Assembly: GCF_954871325.1 (NCBI RefSeq)
Contig: NC_088775.1
Coordinates: forward strand, 78,283,561 to 78,347,560
Direction: 5' to 3'
DNA from: Gordionus sp. m RMFG-2023
Taxonomy: Eukaryota; Nematomorpha; Gordioida; Chordodea; Parachordodidae
Length of the DNA stretch: 64,000 nucleotides
A program made the position numbers and the translations under genes. Below, one piece after another: positions 58,961-64,000 of the stretch. The notes beneath the pieces were generated by a model. That model was not told the DNA's origin and did no database searches. It was given only the letters and a program-made list of their open reading frames with translations. The stretch's first letter is position 1. Each line of letters begins with the position of its first letter.

Positions 58961-61191
58961 CAGAGTTGTTAAAGTAGCGCGCTATCTTTTTTGGTAGCTA
59001 TAGCTAATAGAGGCTACTTTTTTAAAAGAAGTAGCTACTTTAAAAAAATATAATGAATGTAAGTATAAGCATGAAAATTTAAATATAATACCATAATTAA
59101 TCATAATTTTTATGATTTATTATTTAATTTTGAAATTGAAATATATTTTCAATTTGTAATTAATATTTTCAATTTGTATTATAAACCTAAATCACCTGTT
59201 AATAATTTAAAATTGCATCGCATATGGATATCCAAATCGTTGAAAATGATTCAGAGTCAGTCAATGATATTAATGAAATGGAAGATACCAGGGAAGAAAA
59301 TAATATTCATAGCAATACTTTCCCATTCCCTAGATTTCAAGATAAATATTAAAACAAAAACTGGCTTCAAATTTATATGTTTAAAATGTAAAAAAATATC
59401 TCCTCAAATCAATCCAGTAGCTGTAACCTCAAGAAACACCTAAAGGTAAATTATCATTTTTACATAAAATAATATTTATTTTATAAGACTGTTCATGCTA
59501 ATAGTTTTAAGAAAATTGAACAACATTTAAATAAATTTGACATAGGTGAATCTACATCCAAAAAGACTAATTCCATTCAGACAAAATTAATTAATAATAC
59601 AAATGCTAATATTTCTCAGAAATTAACTGATAAAGTTATTGTGGATTTTATAATTGATACATGTCCTTGGTTGATAATTCATCATTTACTATGATGATTA
59701 AAACTTTATCACCTGGTACAACTATTTTATGTCGCCAGACACTTGTGAATAAAATAGCAGATAAGTTTAAAGTGATGAAAGATGCTTTAATAGTAAATAT
59801 ATCAGAGATATCTCATATATGTAGCACGGCAGATAGTTGGACACATAACAGAAGGTAAACACTTATTTATATTTATAAATTGATCTGATTAAATATTTTT
59901 AGAGCTTATTTGAGAATCACAGGCCATTGGCTAGACCCTAGGACTTTAAAAAGAAGATCAATAGCATTAGCCCTCAAAAGGATACTAGGATGTCAGACAT
60001 ACGATGTACTTGCAAATAAAATTATTGACGTCCACAAGTCTTTTAGGATTCATAATAAAGTTTGCAAGATGGTGACCGATAATGGGTCCGATTAGCTGTA
60101 GGCCTTCCACATTATAAATTAATTTTTAAAATATTTATAGTAATAAAATTAAATCAAGTAATAGTTAAGTTATTAATTAAATTTTTCAGTATTTATTTAA
60201 AAGTTGTTTAATATTTCACATTATATATAGAATTTTTATTAACTAAATACATACATATTTTAGTAATATTATATCATAATTTATATCAAATTATAAAAAA
60301 ATTAGTGAATTTAACTAATAAAATTTACAACAGAGATGGATTATTTCATTAGTTTTTATTGCACAGTGTCATTGAGCTTAACATTTAATATGATATAGTT
60401 ATTGAATATTTCATGGATGATTAGATTTTTACTATATTTATTTCTTATTGATTAATATACATCAATTTAGATACAGTACAGGGAATTCAATGTATTCATT
60501 TGATAAAATATTTTTACTTAGTTACATCATTATTCCTGAGGTTTAAAATTTAGAATAGCATCCTAATGATTTTACCTCTCCATTTTTGATAAATATCACT
60601 ACACATTTCTATTAAAAACGGGATGAATAATATATTCTATTTAATATGAATGTAGAATATTTGGTGAGGATAATGCTGAAGTTGAGACACAGAGAGATTA
60701 TTTAGTAAGGCAAAACTGATACTTTCTGATCGTTGCTCTAGACTTGGGGATGATAATATTGAAATGATTTTATTATTAAAATTCAACAAAGAAGTTGAGA
60801 CACAGAGAGATTATTTAGTAAGGCAAAACTGATACTTTCTGATCGTTGCTCTAGACTTGGGGATGATAATATTGAAATGATTTTATTATTAAAATTCAAC
60901 AAATTACCATAAATATTTAAAATTTATTACATAAATTTTTTTATAATCAAAATTAACTAAATTTTAATATTTATAAATGTTGATTTTTATATATTATTTA
61001 CTATAAAATTACATTATATGAAAATTTTTATAAAAAATAGCCTAAAAGTAGCTAAAGCTACTTTTTAAAAATAGTAACTAATAGCGAGCTACTTTTTTTT
61101 AACAATTAGCGTAGCTGTAGCGCGCTAATTTTTTTGACAAATAGCGATAGCGGTAGCGCGCTACTTTTAAAAGTAGCGATTAACAACTCTG
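58961..61191 (+). mobile_element. hAT transposon, deleted copy with target duplication
   Basis: A 2231-bp element with inverted ends CAGAGTTGTTAA at the left and TTAACAACTCTG at the right. It is flanked by CAGGTTAC (58953-58960) and CAAGTTAC (61192-61199), 7 of 8 identical. Transposase pieces in order: BED zinc finger (FKFICLKCKKI, then SSCNLKKHLK after a one-base frame change near 59415); introns 59446-59487 and 59855-59902; DDE region CSTADSWTHNRR, RITGHWLDPRTLKRRS and KMVTDNGSD, ended by a stop near 60096; and a C-terminal dimerisation piece SDRCSRLGDDNIEMILLLKF. The central part with the catalytic Glu is missing. TAGCGCGCTA-like words repeat inside both ends, as hAT subterminal binding sites do. 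It is dead but could supply ends for trans-mobilisation. Confidence 0.93.
60678..60903. repeat. perfect 113-bp tandem duplication in the hAT element
   Basis: Units 60678-60790 and 60791-60903 appear identical base for base. Each begins GAAGTTGAGACACAGAG and ends AAAATTCAACAAA, and each encodes the hAT dimerisation segment. Identity contrasts with the decay of the rest of the element, so the event is recent or an assembly artefact. Confidence 0.92.
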
Positions 61192-61264
61192 CAAGTTACA
61201 TGGGGTTCTTGTAAAATTCCGATTTTTGATCCCTATCAAAATTTCTTCTAATTGTGTAAAATTG

Positions 61265-61435
61265 CACCATTTGACATAATTTTTAAAATGGCTATCAATA
61301 TTTTAACCAGAAAAATATTATCTAAGCCTCAAAATTTCACTAATAGATTTCTATACCTTTGTGTTATCTATGAGCAAAATCTTCAGGCTTGCATAAAATA
61401 ATGAGTTAGCTGTTTATAAAAACCAGCTCTAGTGG
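61265..61435. repeat. family C repeat, diverged copy
   Basis: GCCTCAAAATTTCACTAATAG, TTATCTATGAGCAAAATC, CAGGCTTGCATAAAATAAT and TTAGCTGTTTATAAAAACC match the family C copies at 33462 and 35231. The left end is worn and no target duplication could be placed. Confidence 0.55.
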
Positions 61436-61480
61436 AGCGATTTTGTATCACAATTTATGTTCTTTTTTAGGACCCTTTAT

Positions 61481-62069
61481 CAGCGTCTACATGAGCGGGA
61501 GGGGTAGGAACAGTTTGCATCCTATTATTTTGAGGGGGTAGGGGGTAAGCTGCTTTAATGGGACTAGGATAAATTTTTTTTGGGGGTTATCTATTAAATT
61601 TTGAGATGAAATAGGACAAAATTTATTGCTGTAAAAATTAATACTTTTATTATATAATTATTATAATTACAATTATCGACCAAATCTATATATTGCAAAC
61701 AATCATACTCATTGTTTTCCAAATAAAACTTTATGGTATCCTTTTAAATGTAATTTAAAAGTAATTTAAAAGGATTAGATATATCAGCAAGCTCATAATG
61801 CCATAATAATTAATTCATTGTAAATAATGGAGGTTTTGATTGAATTTATTATCTAAAAAAAAATTCTTTATAATCACAAAATTAGTTGGTAGAGATAGAT
61901 TAATTTAAGTTATCTTTATAAATTCTCTGAAAAGAGTATCAATATAATTATAAAGGTCAAAATAAAAATAAAGAGACACCGCCGCCGAAGGGGCGGCGAT
62001 TTTTAGGGGGTAGGCAAAAGTTTTTGAAGGGGGTTTGCATCCAATGAAAATCCTGTCATGTAGACGCTG
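61481..62069. mobile_element. hAT-like MITE with CAGCG ends
   Basis: A 589-bp element. CAGCGTCTACATGA at the left matches the complement of TCATGTAGACGCTG at the right; further in, GTTTGCATCC near 61515 and GGTTTGCATCCAATG near 62034 also occur. Flanking octamers CCCTTTAT and CTTTAAAT agree only at 4 of 8. G-rich blocks (GAGGGGGTAGGGGG) and a hairpin (CCGCCGCCGAAGGGGCGGCG, about 61980) lie inside. No coding capacity. Confidence 0.65.
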
Positions 62070-62139
62070 CTTTAAATATATTGGAAGGCATAGATTTTAC
62101 ATTAAATTTTTTGACGAAATAATCATTTTTTGTTTTATG

Positions 62140-62245
62140 ATATTTTCCAGTGGCTTCTTATAGGGGGAAACTTTTGGGTGTGGCCCCCAAACCTTCATTT
62201 GCTGGCCTTCGGCCAGCTTTTTCCCGACCTTTGGCTGGGTCATAT
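62140..62245. repeat. GC-rich hairpin repeat patch
   Basis: Contains the near-perfect hairpin GCTGGCCTTCGGCCAGC at about 62201-62217 and GGGTGTGGCCCCCAAACC just before it. It is isolated in AT-rich sequence. It could be a repeat end; no Rho-type or other regulatory role is implied in a eukaryote. Confidence 0.4.
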
Positions 62246-62649
62246 CTTTAAGTTATTATTCTATTAAATTATTCATAATTCAATAATAATTATATTCATA
62301 TTTTTAGCTCTTATTTACTAATTCACACCTATGGATATTTAAAGAAGAAATAAAGGTTATAACCCAATTTTTTATTTGAAGTTAGGTATATTATATTTAA
62401 TTTTAAAAATTTTTAAATGTAAAATTGAAATAAAGTTTAGTGTCATTTTTTTTAATATAAAATTTGCTTTAAAAACTAGCCTCAGCTTAAATTCTCATAC
62501 AATATAAGTAAAATAAATTTTTTTTATTGGAAATATTAATTATAGTTTGTATAAAATTTGACTAGAAAATAATTTAAAAATAAGTTTTAGTAACTTCTTA
62601 TCAAATGCAATATTATACAAAAAATTTATTAAAAATTATAATGTGATTT

Positions 62650-63345
62650 TTAATTTTCATGGGAAATTTGCCAATTCATCAAGAATTTCGTTTGTTGTAA
62701 CCAAATCTCTAGATATTTAACAGCTAACCCATTTAGCCGAGATTCGGAAGTAGTATTTCTTAAATAAGTTTTCACCTTCTCTAGTTGGAAAAGGTCCTAT
62801 CATTCGTACATGTTGAAATAGGCACACATGCAAGAATATAAACAACTTCAAAATATTTGAAAATTGAGCCAAGGTTCCTTACATCGATTGCGCCTATCAA
62901 TAGCATGCTCGGGTAAAACTACCAAACGTAGTAAATATTTATATCACAATTCGAATTTTCTAATAAAATTGATTTCAGTATCAATATCATAGGAATAAAA
63001 TTTTGCTAAATATTTAATTTTACCAATAGTGGCATCAGAAAATGAAGAAGGGTCTTTAGGTAACAAAATTGAAGGTTGCTAAAAGACTTTTTTATCTAAA
63101 AACCGTACTTTTATTTGCAATAAAAAAGTATCTAAGAATGGAATGAAAATGAATATTATATAATATTTTTTTGAGTCAACATTTATAATATTACATCCCA
63201 ATAATTCCCTAGGTGCTAGACGAGGTTTAATTAGTGTTATATCATAAGATTTAGCTTTCGATTCAACATCTTGATAAATATTATGAAAATATTCATCTTT
63301 CATTCTTATTTTATTTACCTGTTCATACATTTTCCTCCAAATCAA
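62650..63345 (-). mobile_element. hAT-type transposase 3' fragment (second family)
   Basis: Read on the minus strand from 63345. It opens MIWRKMYEQVNKIRM, then SKAKSYDITLIKPRLAPREL, then KYYIIFIFIPFLDTFLLQIK, matching the PR----RQ-R-N--------YYR---FIPFLD pattern of hAT-derived proteins of the ZMYM/KIAA1586 kind. After interruptions near 62900 it ends with the dimerisation block LEKVKTYLRNTTSESRLNGL (about 62780-62720). Stops and frame changes make it a relic. It belongs to a different hAT branch from the element at 58961. The 5' part is not seen downstream to 64000. Confidence 0.75.
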
Positions 63346-64000
63346 TTGAACCGAATCTAAATTTGGTTTTTGTAAATTTCTACATAGTAGTGTGCTATAG
63401 GAAAATAATTTATTAATACAGCAAAGATAACTGGGGGGGGGGGGGAGTAAAATTAGCTTAAAATGATATTTATCATTGGTTACCTACCTGATATTTTATT
63501 TAAAAAATTTTTTTTTATGATTGTTAGCTAAAGATTATAGTTCCAGTCCCCTTTTACAGGGATCCAAACTAATAAACATTTTTTTAGGTTCAGATAAAAA
63601 TTTTTCAGGTTTGGTTAATAAAATAATATCGAAAGCTTTAAAAACCTGTTCAAACTTTTTTGTATAGGAACTTATTAGGATTATGTAAAGGGAATATAAT
63701 ATTCAATGGGATGCAATTAAAATTCTCTGTCAAATTATATCTAGAAGATTAAATTTTATAAACGAACATTTATATACTAACTTGAGAAACTAGCACTTCA
63801 AATATCAATATACAAAAATGCCTCTAAATTAAAAAAGTTATGTTATTAAGAGGTTCGTAAACCTTTTATTTTTTGATAGTACAGTTCTGTAAATATAAAA
63901 ATACTGGTTCAGATATGCCTGATTTTTTCCAACATTACAGGAAAAGGGAAAGCATTTTTAAATATTTACCTCCCTATTTAATAGCGAGAGTAGTAGAATT
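63346..64000. other. AT-rich end of window with a G homopolymer
   Basis: A run of 13 G at 63433-63445 is the only notable feature. No exon or repeat end was supported. Confidence 0.5.

Noticed and set aside
1-64000. CRISPR arrays, operons, phage or prokaryotic defence genes
   Set aside because: Spliced nuclear genes, polyadenylation signals and eukaryotic transposons throughout; no regularly spaced short repeats or prokaryotic gene clusters were seen.

Overview
The window is AT-rich (roughly three quarters A+T by eye), spliced, repeat-dense animal DNA. Five host protein genes can be read by joining exons with consistent phase: the 3' part of importin-5 (+, 3937-11302), cytochrome c oxidase subunit 6A (-, 18641-19060), a complete P2X purinergic receptor (+, 27341-40226), a complete membrane-anchored zona pellucida (ZP) domain protein (-, 43566-49705) and ribosomal protein S3 (+, 56813-57711). 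Introns fall into two classes: minimal ones of about 40-50 nt (all of RPS3 and COX6A, some of the others) and large ones of 0.4-6.5 kb swollen by transposons. One importin-5 intron is a U12-type AT-AC intron.

The source is inferred to be an invertebrate metazoan. The cuticlin-like ZP protein with a furin site and C-terminal anchor suits an ecdysozoan such as an arthropod. A P2X gene argues against most insects and C. elegans, which are known to lack P2X, and a U12 intron also argues against C. elegans. A non-insect arthropod such as a copepod or mite would fit, but the sequence does not settle this.

Layout: 1-3.9 kb holds a large fold-back element with a smaller hAT-like element inserted in it. 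3.9-11.3 kb is importin-5. 11.4-17.1 kb holds unassigned exon-like pieces, a dead Tc1/mariner-type transposase gene and an old Ty3/gypsy fossil. 18.6-19.1 kb is COX6A. 19-27 kb is mostly empty AT-rich DNA with small repeats. 27.3-40.2 kb is the P2X gene, whose introns hold a LINE piece, several short inverted-repeat elements and an antisense relic of an Aurora-like kinase. 41.5-43.1 kb is a second LINE piece and two small elements. 43.6-49.7 kb is the ZP gene. 49.7-56.8 kb is repeat-bearing spacer. 56.8-57.7 kb is RPS3. 58.9-61.2 kb is a bounded hAT transposon with target-site duplication. 61.5-63.4 kb holds a hAT-like MITE and a second, older hAT transposase fragment.

The genes do not form an operon; they are ordinary, mostly housekeeping, eukaryotic genes on both strands. 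The strongest theme besides them is hAT-type colonisation: at least four short non-autonomous families carry inverted ends and 8-bp duplications beside two hAT transposase relics. I saw no CRISPR array, tRNA, rRNA or prokaryote-like system.
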